Below are positions 24,959-34,043 of a stretch of 64,000 nucleotides of DNA, one piece after another (positions within the stretch are counted from its first letter, which is position 1; every line of letters begins with the position of its first letter). A program made the translations under genes and the position numbers. The stretch comes from Alkalicoccobacillus gibsonii (lineage in GTDB: Bacteria; Bacillota; Bacilli; Bacillales; Bacillaceae_D): NCBI RefSeq assembly GCF_016798245.1, contig NZ_JAEUZA010000002.1:248001-312000 (forward strand), written 5' to 3'. Under the pieces are notes generated by a model, which saw only the letters and a list, made by a program, of their open reading frames with translations, was not told where the DNA came from and searched no databases.

Positions 24959-25183
24959 GTGCGCGAGTCGGGGAGAAAGTGCGCGGGAATGAAGTGTGGG
25001 TGCGCGAGTCGGGGAGAAAGTGCGCGGGAATGAAGGTGAGGTGCGCGAGTCGGGGAGAAAGTGCGCGGGAATGAAGGTGAGGTGCGCGAGTCGGGGAGAA
25101 AGTGCGCGGGAATGAGGGAGAGGTGCGCGAGTTGGGATAAAAATGCGCGGGAATGAGGGGAGAGTGCGCGAGTCAGGATAAAC
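24959..25183. repeat. 20/21-bp alternating tandem array (core GTGCGCG)
   Basis: GTGCGCG (once ATGCGCG) begins units at 24959, 24979, 25000, 25020, 25041, 25061, 25082, 25102, 25123, 25143 and 25164, so steps alternate strictly 20, 21. Odd units read GTGCGCGAGTCGGGGAGAAA and even ones start GTGCGCGGGAATGA, giving a 41-bp dimer. The first copies are nearly identical and the last three diverge. Since 41 is not a multiple of three, repeat-rich reading frames on the minus strand are by-products. It lies between the pyrimidine operon terminator and the ABC exporter promoter. Confidence 0.95.
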
Positions 25184-25275
25184 ACCCCTCGACAGCACCA
25201 ATCCCTCTCCAACTCTTTTTTGTGTAAACAGTCTGAAAGTAATGATTGCTAAGTATAATGGAGTAGCGTACACTA

Positions 25276-25296
25276 TATAATTGAGAATGAATATCA
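25276..25296 (+). promoter_or_regulatory. -10 box and possible Fur box of the ABC exporter
   Basis: TATAAT is at 25276-25281. Overlapping it, TGAGAAT-G-AATATCA (25282-25296) matches 12 of 14 positions of the 7-1-7 Fur pattern TGATAAT-N-ATTATCA. No good -35 box is seen at normal spacing. Confidence 0.45.
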
Positions 25297-25318
25297 GATA
25301 GTGGAGAAGGAGTTAATT

Positions 25319-27049
25319 ATGCTACGAGCATTTATGTCGTATTACAAACCGTATAAAGCACTGTTTGCGTTTACACTGGCATGTGGAATTTTAGCGGGAG
25401 CTCTTGAGCTTGCGTTTCCTTTAGCCATTAATTATGTGATAGATAATCTACTTCCATCGGGCAATTGGCAGCTCATTTTGTGGGGTGGAATCGGTCTCTT
25501 CACCATGTATATTCTAAATGGAGGCTTTCATTATGTAGTCACCTATTGGGGGCATAAGCTCGGAATTAACATTGAGACAGATATGAGAAGGGACCTTTTC
25601 TCCCATATTCAAAATCAATCGGTTCAGTATTTTGATAATACAAAGACGGGTCATCTAATGTCTCGATTGACAAATGACTTAATGGACATTGGAGAGATCG
25701 CTCACCATGGTCCAGAGGAGCTTGCGATTTCAATCATGACACTACTTGGTGCGTTTGGAATCATGCTGACGATTAACTGGAAGCTTGCTATCTTAACCTT
25801 TGTACTTGTGCCATTTTTAATTTTATTTACGTATTATTTCGGTAAAAAAATGTCTGTAGCGATGACCATGTTGTTCGGAAGCATTGCTGATTTTAACTCA
25901 CGTGTAGAGAACAACGTAACCGGGATTCGTGTTGTGAAAGCATTCGTTAATGAAAAGCATGAAATGGATAAATTCCAAACAAACAACAATCACTTTCGTT
26001 TCTCGAAACTAGCATCTTATAAAATCATGGCAAAGCACACAGCTTTTAGCCAAATTTTAATGAAGTTTCTTTTAATCTTTGTTTTGCTTTGTGGTACTTG
26101 GTTTGTGATCCAAGGTGAGTTAACATATGGAGAGTTTGTTGCGTTTGTGCTACTTGCTAATGTAATGATTGGACCGATCCAAAAGCTGAATGCGGTCATG
26201 GAGATGTATCCTAAAGGGATCGCTGGATTTAGACGGTATCTGGACCTTCTCAACATGAAGCCTGAGCAGGAGGATCGTCCTGACGCCATTCATGTGGATC
26301 AAGTAAAGGGAGAGATTACCTACAAGGATGTAGTGTTCGGCTATGAGAACAAAGATAAGGTTCTTAAAGGAGTTAATTTCTCGATAAAAGCAGGGGAAAC
26401 GGTTGCGCTTGTTGGTCCATCCGGAGCAGGAAAAACGACGATTACGAGTTTACTTCCACGATTTTATGAAGTTGAAAGTGGAGAGATACTGATTGATCAA
26501 ACGTCAATCCATGATCTCACAATGGCTTCACTCAGGGAACAGATTGGTGTGGTTCAACAGGATGTATTCTTGTTTGATGCATCCATCCGTGAAAATATTG
26601 CGTATGGCAAGCTTGGTGCGACAGATGAAGAGATTTGGAAGGCGGCCGAGCAAGCTCAAATGACGAAGATTATTCAATCGCTTCCTGAGGGCTTGGATAC
26701 ATTAATTGGTGAACGAGGCGTGAAGCTATCTGGTGGTCAAAAGCAGCGTCTTTCCATCGCGCGTATGTTCTTGAAGAATCCAGCCATCTTAATTTTGGAT
26801 GAGGCGACGTCTGCCCTGGATACAGAAACAGAATCAGCCATTCAGCAGGCACTAGCCGAGCTATCTGTTGGACGCACAACGATTGTGATTGCGCACAGAC
26901 TTGCAACGATTAAGGAAGCTGATCGCATTTTTGTAGTCACTGAAAACGGAATTGAAGAAGAAGGGACGCACCAGGAGCTTCTCCAGCAAAAAGGGACGTA
27001 CAGCCGACTTCATCAGGCTCAGTTTGATTTTGATTATGCAGGTGCATAA
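25319..27049 (+). CDS. ABC exporter, fused membrane and ATPase domains
   Basis: A 576-residue half-transporter: six membrane segments (about 12-290) with the coupling region, then an ATPase with GPSGAGKTT (about 370-378), LSGGQKQRLS and ILDEATSALD. It is of the multidrug/lipid type (YfiB/YfiC, MsbA-like) and would work as a homodimer unless paired elsewhere. ATG 25319 has AAGGAG eight bases upstream. GTG 25301 has no site. The possible Fur box would place it under iron control; the cargo is unknown. Confidence 0.9.
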   Translation: MLRAFMSYYKPYKALFAFTLACGILAGALELAFPLAINYVIDNLLPSGNWQLILWGGIGLFTMYILNGGFHYVVTYWGHKLGINIETDMRRDLFSHIQNQSVQYFDNTKTGHLMSRLTNDLMDIGEIAHHGPEELAISIMTLLGAFGIMLTINWKLAILTFVLVPFLILFTYYFGKKMSVAMTMLFGSIADFNSRVENNVTGIRVVKAFVNEKHEMDKFQTNNNHFRFSKLASYKIMAKHTAFSQILMKFLLIFVLLCGTWFVIQGELTYGEFVAFVLLANVMIGPIQKLNAVMEMYPKGIAGFRRYLDLLNMKPEQEDRPDAIHVDQVKGEITYKDVVFGYENKDKVLKGVNFSIKAGETVALVGPSGAGKTTITSLLPRFYEVESGEILIDQTSIHDLTMASLREQIGVVQQDVFLFDASIRENIAYGKLGATDEEIWKAAEQAQMTKIIQSLPEGLDTLIGERGVKLSGGQKQRLSIARMFLKNPAILILDEATSALDTETESAIQQALAELSVGRTTIVIAHRLATIKEADRIFVVTENGIEEEGTHQELLQQKGTYSRLHQAQFDFDYAGA

Positions 27050-27130
27050 GCGAGACATGGGGCAAGCCATTCGTAATGGATGAGCTTGCCTCTTTCTATT
27101 TTCATACATACATCTTATGGGAGGACACCA

Positions 27131-28051
27131 GTGAAGAATAGTAGAATGATTGGTATGAGTTTATTTGCTGTAATCTGTTTAACCGCCTGTAGCGAGGGAG
27201 AGTTTTTTGAATTACTAGATGGTGTGTTTGAGGAGACGGCAACTAATGCAGCGGATGCTCCAAGAGACTCAACGAGAACCGCTGCTTCTGCGGTAGATGG
27301 CGAGGCGTCTGTAACGATCTTTGATGTTGGGCAAGGGGATAGTGCACTTGTTCAATCAGATGATACGACGATCTTAATTGATACAGGCAGACATGACAGC
27401 GACGTCATCTTTGATCATCTATCATTTGAAGAGATTGACCAAATTGATCTTCTTATCCTGACCCATCCTCATGCGGATCATATAGGGAATGCAGATGAAA
27501 TCGTCCGTATATACAATCCACATACAGTTTGGATTGATGGAAACGAAACGACATCTCAAGTGTTTGAACGGTTAGTGGATTCTCTGTTAGAAAGTGATGC
27601 AGAGGTCATCGAGCCGATTGCTGGTGAATCGTATGAGCAGGGTGAATTTTTGATCGATGTATTAAACCCGTCAGAGGAGCTTACAGGTGATTTAAATAAT
27701 GATTCTGTATCGATAAAGCTTACATACGGTGAGGTTTCGTTCCTCTTCACGGGTGATGCTGAAGAACCTGGAGAACACTTAATGGTTGATTCAGGAATGG
27801 ATCTAAAAAGTGAGGTGTTGATTATGGGACACCATGGATCAAACACATCAAGCAATGACTTTTTTCTTGATGAAGTGCAACCGGACATTGCTATTTACTC
27901 AGCAGGTGAAAACAATAGCTATGGTCATCCAGGAGAATACGCCTTAACCCGTGTAGAAGACGTGGGAGCAGATGTCTTCGGTACAATCGAGAACGGCACA
28001 ATTACCATTCGTACAGACGGACAAATCGTAAATGTCGAAACTGAATTTTAA
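27131..28051 (+). CDS. ComEC-like MBL-fold lipoprotein
   Basis: The 306-residue product has a lipoprotein signal (hydrophobic SLFAVICLTAC, lipidated C20), an acidic spacer (about 21-58) and a metallo-beta-lactamase domain. That domain begins VTIFDVGQGDSALV and carries THPHADHIG (H112, H114, D116, H117), FTGDAE and GHHGSNTSS. This is the hydrolase part of the ComEC/Rec2 group, probably an extracytoplasmic nuclease or phosphodiesterase. GTG 27131 has GGGAGGA upstream. A longer frame lacks a site. The DUF3006 gene 19 bases later is the usual partner. Confidence 0.9.
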   Translation: MKNSRMIGMSLFAVICLTACSEGEFFELLDGVFEETATNAADAPRDSTRTAASAVDGEASVTIFDVGQGDSALVQSDDTTILIDTGRHDSDVIFDHLSFEEIDQIDLLILTHPHADHIGNADEIVRIYNPHTVWIDGNETTSQVFERLVDSLLESDAEVIEPIAGESYEQGEFLIDVLNPSEELTGDLNNDSVSIKLTYGEVSFLFTGDAEEPGEHLMVDSGMDLKSEVLIMGHHGSNTSSNDFFLDEVQPDIAIYSAGENNSYGHPGEYALTRVEDVGADVFGTIENGTITIRTDGQIVNVETEF

Positions 28052-28070
28052 ATGAAAGGAACGAGCTAAT

Positions 28071-28337
28071 TTGGAAAAAGCTGTTCTAGATCGTTTTGAA
28101 GATCAACATGTGGCCGTGCTGTTAGTAGGAAGCCAAGAGAAAGAATTTCTAATACAGCGGGAGCTCCTACCGAGCGAGGCAAAGGAAGGCAGTCTTTTAG
28201 TAGTAGAGCGAGAAGATAATGAAATTAATTCGATCCAGTTGGATCAGAGTGCAACACAGGCGCAAACAAAGCGTATTCAAGGTAAAATGGCACAATTACG
28301 AGAGCAAAAAGGGATGAGAAAGAAGAACGGAGACTAG
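28071..28337 (+). CDS. DUF3006 protein
   Basis: This 88-residue protein opens with KAVLDRFEDQHVAVLLVG and ELLPSEAKEGSLLVVE, the small beta-barrel DUF3006 pattern, and has a charged helical tail. Genes of this family often follow ComEC-like hydrolases, as here. Function is unknown; a companion role for the hydrolase is inferred from context. The start is TTG 28071, with AAAGGAACGAG upstream. Confidence 0.85.
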   Translation: MEKAVLDRFEDQHVAVLLVGSQEKEFLIQRELLPSEAKEGSLLVVEREDNEINSIQLDQSATQAQTKRIQGKMAQLREQKGMRKKNGD

Positions 28338-28358
28338 GCACATGACCTGGTCTCTTTT
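28330..28358 (+). terminator. terminator after DUF3006
   Basis: GAGACTAGG (28330-28338) pairs with CCTGGTCTC (28346-28354), then TTTT. The left arm overlaps the stop codon. Confidence 0.75.
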
Positions 28359-28440
28359 CAATTCCTTTATCATTCAATCCCAAACCCCTCCTTTCTGAAT
28401 AAGATAAACGATCATCATAGAAGAGAAGGAGGGGATGCGC

Positions 28441-29361
28441 GTGATTGAACTGTATTTAATCTTTGGGATCGGGTTTATTGCTTATCGCATAGGTTGGCTT
28501 GGCACAGGGAGTCGTCCGGTGCTTACCAACTTACTGTTGTATGTGACGTTGCCTTGTTTAATAATTTCGTCCCTACATGTTCCATTTGACCCAAGTGTGG
28601 GTATGGGAATTGGCGTGCTAATTCTCCTATCTATCTACTTTCTAGTCAGTACAGCCATATACGTGAGATTGATGTCCGCTTGGTTACGCTTAGGTAAGGA
28701 GACGTCTGGAGTGTTCCAGAACCTTTTGTTATTTGGAAACCAAGGGTTTATTGGTGTAGCGATTGTGACACAGTTGCTTGGACCAGACTATTTGTTTTTA
28801 GCCATGGTGTTTAACCTGGTGTATTTTGTTTTAATCTGGACCTACGGCATTTGGGTCATGAATCAAACGGCGGGTCAATCTCGAATCATGGGTCTCTGGA
28901 AAAATCCAGGACTACTGGCTACACTCATGGGTCTCTGCTTTTTCTTTTTACCCATTTCTCTCCCGCACGTCATTCTTCAGGCCATATCGAGTGTAGGTGA
29001 GATGACAGTCCCTCTTTCTATGCTTGTCATTGGATGTTTTACAGCATCCATTCCGTTTCGTGAATGGACGCACTATATGCGTTTGAAATTGACCTGGCTC
29101 ATTGTTCTACTGAGATTGGTTGTTTTGCCCCTAATTTTCATTCTTCCTGTTCTGTTTTTAGGATTACCTTTTGAATGGGTAGCGGTTGCGTTGCTTTTAT
29201 CGGCCACTCCATGTGCTCCTACCATCTGTTTATTTGCTGAGACATATGGTGGTGACACAAAGCTTGCTACGGTTTCAGTATTACTTACAACCATCGCTGC
29301 TTCAGTAACAGTGGTTTTATTGCTCGAGCTTGTTCGTCATCTCCACCCTTTACTCACGTAG
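28441..29361 (+). CDS. AEC-family transporter
   Basis: A 306-residue membrane protein with ten hydrophobic segments in two repeats. Typical stretches are NLLLFGNQGFIGVAIV and LLSATPCAPTICLFAETYGGD (the NPN/ATP-like loops of the auxin efflux carrier family). It carries organic acids or similar compounds. GTG 28441 has AAGGAGG eight bases upstream; ATG 28435 lies too near that site. Its end overlaps the convergent dioxygenase-like gene by 12 bases, with no terminator between. Confidence 0.85.
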   Translation: MIELYLIFGIGFIAYRIGWLGTGSRPVLTNLLLYVTLPCLIISSLHVPFDPSVGMGIGVLILLSIYFLVSTAIYVRLMSAWLRLGKETSGVFQNLLLFGNQGFIGVAIVTQLLGPDYLFLAMVFNLVYFVLIWTYGIWVMNQTAGQSRIMGLWKNPGLLATLMGLCFFFLPISLPHVILQAISSVGEMTVPLSMLVIGCFTASIPFREWTHYMRLKLTWLIVLLRLVVLPLIFILPVLFLGLPFEWVAVALLLSATPCAPTICLFAETYGGDTKLATVSVLLTTIAASVTVVLLLELVRHLHPLLT

Positions 29362-29901
29362 CTTCCATTCCTTCACCTTTTCTCGTTGCTCCTCGGGCCA
29401 CCAAGCGCCGCATTGATCAGATACCATACACGCAGCACACTTCTTGAGATCATAGACAATCATTTCTTTAATTGGCGGGGAGTAAAGGTGAAGTGTAACG
29501 AGCTCCTGCTCTTTGGCCCGCATCTTGTGAACCCCATACCTTGGGGCAAAGAAAAATGACCCTTTCTGCTCAACCCGAGAAAAGTAAGCTTCAGGCAGAT
29601 CACCTTTATCTACTCTATACACCGTGTTAAGGGTTGAACCAGAGATCACTTGGATCCAGCCAGAAGAATGTCCGTGGTCATGTGGAGCGCAGGAGAGATC
29701 AGACCAGTTCATTAGAAGTAGTTCAACTTCATCATTTTGAAATAAGAGCTTTCGATAATAGGGTTTGTGTGAATCAATTTTTAAAAAGGGTTTGAGATCT
29801 TTCATGGTTGTGTTTAAGGAAATGAGAGCCCCCCTCAGCTCTTCTGGTGTTGAGGATTTTAGCTGTTTAAGCACGTGTTGTATTCGGTGAAGGTAATCCA
29901 T
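29350..29901 (-). CDS. cysteine dioxygenase-family cupin protein
   Basis: At 183 residues it carries CAPHDHGHSSGWIQV (H74, H76), the iron-binding cupin motif of cysteine dioxygenases, and a third histidine in PRYGVHKM or VTLHLYSPP. The C-terminus has an unusual KKCAACMVSDQCG cysteine cluster, possibly a metal site. It probably oxidises cysteine or a similar thiol with O2. ATG 29901 has AAGGAGG upstream and lies 10 bases after the EamA gene, so both form one operon. Confidence 0.85.
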   Translation of the reverse strand: MDYLHRIQHVLKQLKSSTPEELRGALISLNTTMKDLKPFLKIDSHKPYYRKLLFQNDEVELLLMNWSDLSCAPHDHGHSSGWIQVISGSTLNTVYRVDKGDLPEAYFSRVEQKGSFFFAPRYGVHKMRAKEQELVTLHLYSPPIKEMIVYDLKKCAACMVSDQCGAWWPEEQREKVKEWKLRE

Positions 29902-29911
29902 TGGAACCTCC

Positions 29912-30811
29912 TTATTTGTTAGATAAGACTGGACGATTTGCAATAATTACTCCTAAGATAACTATGACGCCGCCAAGTACACTTATGAGTAAGATTTCCT
30001 CATGTAATAAAAGGACAGCTGCGATAAGCGTGGTGAGGGGCTCAAGATACAGAAAAGCAGATACCTTAGATGCTTCCATGACTTCTAAGGATTTAGCCCA
30101 GAACCAATAGGAAACCCCGGACACAAATACCCCTAAAAAGGCTAGATGCAACCATTCTGACCCAGATAAAAGAGGAAGCGCCTGCCATCCCTTTGTTTGA
30201 AAGAGGAAGGGGAGAGTGAGTACAAAGCCAATCGTACACATATAAAAGGTAATGACGAGTGAAGGATGGGGAATGGCCAGTTTCTTTAGTAAGATTGAAT
30301 AAACGGCCCAATTAAACGTACTCGAAAGCATTAGGAAGTACCCAATTTGAAGACTAAAGGAAAGGGAATGCCCCGTTCTTGCTGAAGTAACAAGAAGGAC
30401 ACCAATGACTGCAAGCACCACCCCACCCATTTTAAACATCGATAGACGTTCTTGTAAGAAGAGAATGGAAAGAAACATCGTGAAAATGGGTGCAAATGAA
30501 ATCATCCATCCTGCAGCAGAGGCATCAATGGTGAGGAGAGCGGATGCTTGAAGGAGCTGGTGAATAAACACACCAAGTACTCCGAGAATGATGAGATGAG
30601 GTACATATTTTAGATGAATACGTAAGCTTATTCCCTGGGCAAGGATAAGGAAAAAAAGAAATAAGGCACCAATACCGAAGCGAAGAACTAAGAGCGTTAA
30701 TGGGTCAAGTGTATGAAGAACAGCCTTGGTGGAAACAAAGGAAACACCCCAGAAGCTGATTGAAAGAAGGGCATACAATGATGCGACAGAAGAAGGTGTA
30801 GATAGTGACAT
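29912..30811 (-). CDS. EamA/DMT-family transporter
   Basis: The 299-residue protein has ten membrane segments in two EamA repeats, starting ALLSISFWGVSFVSTKAVL. Relatives export metabolites such as amino acids. ATG 30811 has AAAGGA nine bases upstream, and longer starts lack a site. It leads a two-gene operon with the cysteine-dioxygenase-like gene, suggesting handling of cysteine or its oxidation products. This role is inference. Confidence 0.85.
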   Translation of the reverse strand: MSLSTPSSVASLYALLSISFWGVSFVSTKAVLHTLDPLTLLVLRFGIGALFLFFLILAQGISLRIHLKYVPHLIILGVLGVFIHQLLQASALLTIDASAAGWMISFAPIFTMFLSILFLQERLSMFKMGGVVLAVIGVLLVTSARTGHSLSFSLQIGYFLMLSSTFNWAVYSILLKKLAIPHPSLVITFYMCTIGFVLTLPFLFQTKGWQALPLLSGSEWLHLAFLGVFVSGVSYWFWAKSLEVMEASKVSAFLYLEPLTTLIAAVLLLHEEILLISVLGGVIVILGVIIANRPVLSNK

Positions 30812-30979
30812 GCATTCCATTCCTTTCTCGATGCTTTGTACAAGCATATGCATGTCCTGTATCATTCATGTGGTTGAATCTCATTCAAGGCACGCGTCTC
30901 TGGAAAATGATACATTAGAGTTATACGAGTGATTACAAGGGTATAGAGTGACATAGATGAATTTAAAGGAGACGATTGA

Positions 30980-31990
30980 ATGATGAGGGCAGTTGGACTG
31001 AAACGGTACTTACCAATTGAGCATGAGGAAAGTTTTTTAGACGTGGAACTCGAAAAGCCAAAGCCTGTTGGTCGGGATCTTCTTGTTAAAGTTATGGCAG
31101 TTTCGGTGAATCCGGTAGATACGAAGCAACGTGCTCCAAAGGATGACGTGGAAGAGGAACCGCGTGTTCTTGGATGGGATGCAAGCGGGATCGTAGAAGC
31201 GGTAGGTGAGGACTGCATCGATTTTAGAGTAGGAGATGAGGTCTATTATGCAGGAAGTATTACCCGCTCAGGCTCTTACAGCGAATATCAGCTGGTGGAT
31301 GAACGAATTGTGGGGCAGAAGCCACGTACGCTTGATTTTGCAAAAGCTGCAGCACTTCCTTTAACAACCATTACAGCCTGGGAGGGGTTATTTGAAAGAC
31401 TTGCAATTGATCCAGCTCAGAGGGAACAGAATAAGGATAAGCATCTTCTCATCATTGGGGGAGCAGGTGGTGTGGGTTCTATCGCCATTCAACTGGCAAA
31501 GTGGGCTGGTTTGAAAGTGACGGCAACAGCATCACGTGAAGAGACCTCAACATGGGTTCGCAAGCTTGGGGCAGATGCAGTTGTTAATCATCATCATTCC
31601 CTTGAAGAGCAGTTATCAGAAGAGGTTGATTACATTTTCTGTTTAAGTAATACAGACCAACATTGGGATGCTATGGCCACAATCATTAAGCCTCAAGGGA
31701 AAATATGCTCCATTGTAGAAAACAAGGATCCTCTTGATTTAAATGTGTTAAAAAGCAAAAGTGCCACGTTTGTCTGGGAGTTTATGTTCACACGTGCGAT
31801 GTATGAAACAAGTGATATGAGAAAGCAGCAAGAGCTATTAAACCAAGTGAGCCATCTTATTGAAGAAGGTTATTTGCAAACAACGCTCACTGAAACACTC
31901 CATCCAATCGAAGCAAAAACGATTAAGCAGGCACATCAAATGGTCGAGAGTGGAAGCATGATAGGCAAGGTTGTTGTGGATGGGTTTTAA
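30980..31990 (+). CDS. zinc-binding-type alcohol dehydrogenase / quinone oxidoreductase
   Basis: A 336-residue MDR protein. The catalytic domain starts MRAVGLKRYLPI and has VSVNPVDTKQR and GWDASGIVEAVG. The NADPH fold has LLIIGGAGGVGSIAIQLAKWAG (about 155-175). Zinc-ligand cysteines are absent, as in the quinone reductase branch (ZADH family). ATG 30980 has AAGGAG eight bases upstream. It is divergent from the EamA operon. Confidence 0.87.
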   Translation: MMRAVGLKRYLPIEHEESFLDVELEKPKPVGRDLLVKVMAVSVNPVDTKQRAPKDDVEEEPRVLGWDASGIVEAVGEDCIDFRVGDEVYYAGSITRSGSYSEYQLVDERIVGQKPRTLDFAKAAALPLTTITAWEGLFERLAIDPAQREQNKDKHLLIIGGAGGVGSIAIQLAKWAGLKVTATASREETSTWVRKLGADAVVNHHHSLEEQLSEEVDYIFCLSNTDQHWDAMATIIKPQGKICSIVENKDPLDLNVLKSKSATFVWEFMFTRAMYETSDMRKQQELLNQVSHLIEEGYLQTTLTETLHPIEAKTIKQAHQMVESGSMIGKVVVDGF

Positions 31991-31998
31991 CTATTAAA

Positions 31999-32040
31999 AA
32001 GGCTAGTGACTCTGTAAGGAGCGTCACTAGCCTTCTTTTT
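31999..32040. terminator. bidirectional terminator
   Basis: AAGGCTAGTGAC (31999-32010) pairs perfectly with GTCACTAGCCTT (32023-32034), with A and T runs on both sides. Confidence 0.85.
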
Positions 32041-32048
32041 TCATTTGC

Positions 32049-32756
32049 CTACCATTCTCTCGGTTCGTAATTTAACTCTTTAAAAAGCTGCGTCCGTTCT
32101 TTTTTGGTTAAGTCGCGCCATTGACCAACAGGTAGGTTCTTCAAGTGAATATTCATGATACGTGTACGTTGAAGGCGATACACTTCATAGCCCAGTTCTT
32201 CGCACATTCTACGAATTTGTCGGTTTAAGCCTTGCGTTAAGATGATCTCAAACTCAAACTTTGAAAGCTGAGTCACCTTACAAGGTAAGGTTTTTGTTCC
32301 GAGTATATGAACACCTTCAGACATTTGCTTAAGGAATTCAGGAGTGATTGGCTTATCGACAGAAACGATATACTCTTTTTCATGACGATTTTCTGCGCGA
32401 AGAATTTCATTCACAATGTCACCATCGTTTGTCAGTAAAATGAGACCTTCTGAATCCTTGTCCAACCGACCGACATGGTTAACTTTAAGTGGATGATTCA
32501 CGAGATCAATGATATTTCCTTTTACTTTTTTCTCTGATGTACTTGTAATTCCAACGGGTTTGTTTAACGCAATATACACATTGTTCTTTACAATGTTAAT
32601 GGACTCCCCGTTTACCACCACGTTATCACCAGGGTTTACTTGGTCCCCAAGCTTCGCTACTTTCCCATTAATCGTCACTCGACCACTGTTAATTAGCTTG
32701 TCAGCTCCCCGCCGAGAGGACTTTCCAGTTTCACTAATAAATTTATTAATTCGCAT
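32049..32756 (-). CDS. rluF: 23S rRNA pseudouridine synthase RluF-like
   Basis: This 235-residue enzyme has an S4 RNA-binding domain (about 1-55: [21 protein letters not shown]) and the RsuA/RluB-type catalytic domain with [16 protein letters not shown] (D99). [23 protein letters not shown] is the family C-terminal motif. It should make pseudouridine at position 2604 (E. coli numbering) of 23S rRNA. ATG 32756 gives the standard N-terminus; the upstream frame has none of the family sequence. Confidence 0.88.
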   Translation of the reverse strand: MRINKFISETGKSSRRGADKLINSGRVTINGKVAKLGDQVNPGDNVVVNGESINIVKNNVYIALNKPVGITSTSEKKVKGNIIDLVNHPLKVNHVGRLDKDSEGLILLTNDGDIVNEILRAENRHEKEYIVSVDKPITPEFLKQMSEGVHILGTKTLPCKVTQLSKFEFEIILTQGLNRQIRRMCEELGYEVYRLQRTRIMNIHLKNLPVGQWRDLTKKERTQLFKELNYEPREW

Positions 32757-32855
32757 GATGACACATCCTAGCTTTGATCTTGTACATTCTGATTGATTTG
32801 CCTTAACCATACAATATTCAAAGCTCAATGTACAGGAGCCGAAGGAAAGACGGAA

Positions 32856-33830
32856 CTATTCTCCGTTCTCTGCAGCTCGCTCCTTAATCATCTCAACAAA
32901 CAAATCAATTTGATGCGAAACAGAAATCGGGTTATATGGATAAAACGTATCAAAATCATTTACAAACACACGGTTGTTAGCCACAGCATCAAGGTCTTTC
33001 CAGATCGCAGAATCAGTGAATTGATCAAGACTATCGCTAGTGCCATCAGGATTGTAGTCGGTAATAAACATATAGTCTGCTGCATAATCAGGAACAACTT
33101 CCATAGATAATTCTTTTATTTCGCCGGTTTCAATAATGTCTGATTGGATGGTCTCAGGTGCCTCAAGTCCTAACGCATTGTATAATGCCTGACCGCCACG
33201 GCCTCCTGCATCACCGAACACCCAAAATGCACCTTTATCTGTCATCTCATAAAGACCAACCGTGGCTCCTTCTTCAATGATTCCTTCAAGCTCTTGTCGA
33301 CCTTGAGCTGCTTTCTCTTCAAAGTCTGCAATAAATTCTTCTGCTTCTTCCTCGCGTCCGGCAATTTCTCCAAACATCGTAACCGTATCTTGAGTAGTCG
33401 TTGTTGTATTGTATGGAATGACAACAGTCGGAGCAATCGCACTTAGCTCATCAAGGTTCTCATCACTCATCACTACGATAAGATCTGGTTCAGCTTCTAA
33501 AACCGTTTCAAGGTTTACTGGATCTCCAATATCGGTGACTTCCGCTAATTGTTCCTCAAAAAGGGGATTTCCGAAGCTCCATGACCCTGCACCAACGACA
33601 TTTGCCCCAACAGAAAAAAATTCTCCAGCATAGATATCCGTTACAATGCGTTCAGGATTAGTTGGAATTTCAACCTCACTTCCGTTTAACTCAAACATTT
33701 TTGTGGCGGAGGTTTCTGATTCCACTTCATTTTCAGGAGTAGACTCTGTTTTAGAATTGTCACTACACGCTCCAAGAACGAGAATAATGCCTAGCATAAT
33801 TGTTAAACCAAGTTGTTTATGTATTTGCAC
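32856..33830 (-). CDS. iron-siderophore ABC transporter substrate-binding lipoprotein
   Basis: This 324-residue protein has a lipoprotein signal ending LVLGAC (C22) and a FhuD/FepB-type binding domain. Typical stretches are NPERIVTDIYAGEFFSVGANVVG and LETVLEAEPDLIVVMSDEN. It would capture ferric siderophores at the cell surface. GTG 33830 has AAGGAGG seven bases upstream, and a Fur box follows. No FecCD permease or ATPase is adjacent, so it must use a transporter encoded elsewhere. Confidence 0.9.
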   Translation of the reverse strand: MQIHKQLGLTIMLGIILVLGACSDNSKTESTPENEVESETSATKMFELNGSEVEIPTNPERIVTDIYAGEFFSVGANVVGAGSWSFGNPLFEEQLAEVTDIGDPVNLETVLEAEPDLIVVMSDENLDELSAIAPTVVIPYNTTTTTQDTVTMFGEIAGREEEAEEFIADFEEKAAQGRQELEGIIEEGATVGLYEMTDKGAFWVFGDAGGRGGQALYNALGLEAPETIQSDIIETGEIKELSMEVVPDYAADYMFITDYNPDGTSDSLDQFTDSAIWKDLDAVANNRVFVNDFDTFYPYNPISVSHQIDLFVEMIKERAAENGE

Positions 33831-33855
33831 GATATTGCCTCCTTGTTATTAGTAA

Positions 33856-33870
33856 TGAATATCATTATCA
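33856..33870 (-). promoter_or_regulatory. Fur box of the siderophore-binding gene
   Basis: TGAATAT-C-ATTATCA (33856-33870) matches 12 of 14 positions of the 7-1-7 Fur pattern and sits 26 bases before the GTG start. Flanking TAATGA and TTTAA extend the AT-rich box. Confidence 0.7.
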
Positions 33871-34043
33871 TTTAAAATGTACCAAACTCTTTTAAAAAGA
33901 TCTAGATGTATTTTAGTAGATTGGTCAGAAAGACCGAGAAACCATAAAAATAATTACCTAATTCATGACATTATTATCTATTATTTTCATAGATTAACCG
34001 ATATGATGGTAAGGAAATAAGTATAAGCAGGAGGAACAATACG

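Noticed and set aside
24745-25273. Two overlapping minus-strand reading frames of about 150 codons with repeated Pro, Ser, Arg and His motifs
   Set aside because: They are translations of array B in two frames. The 41-bp unit keeps both open, and neither has a ribosome binding site or family resemblance.
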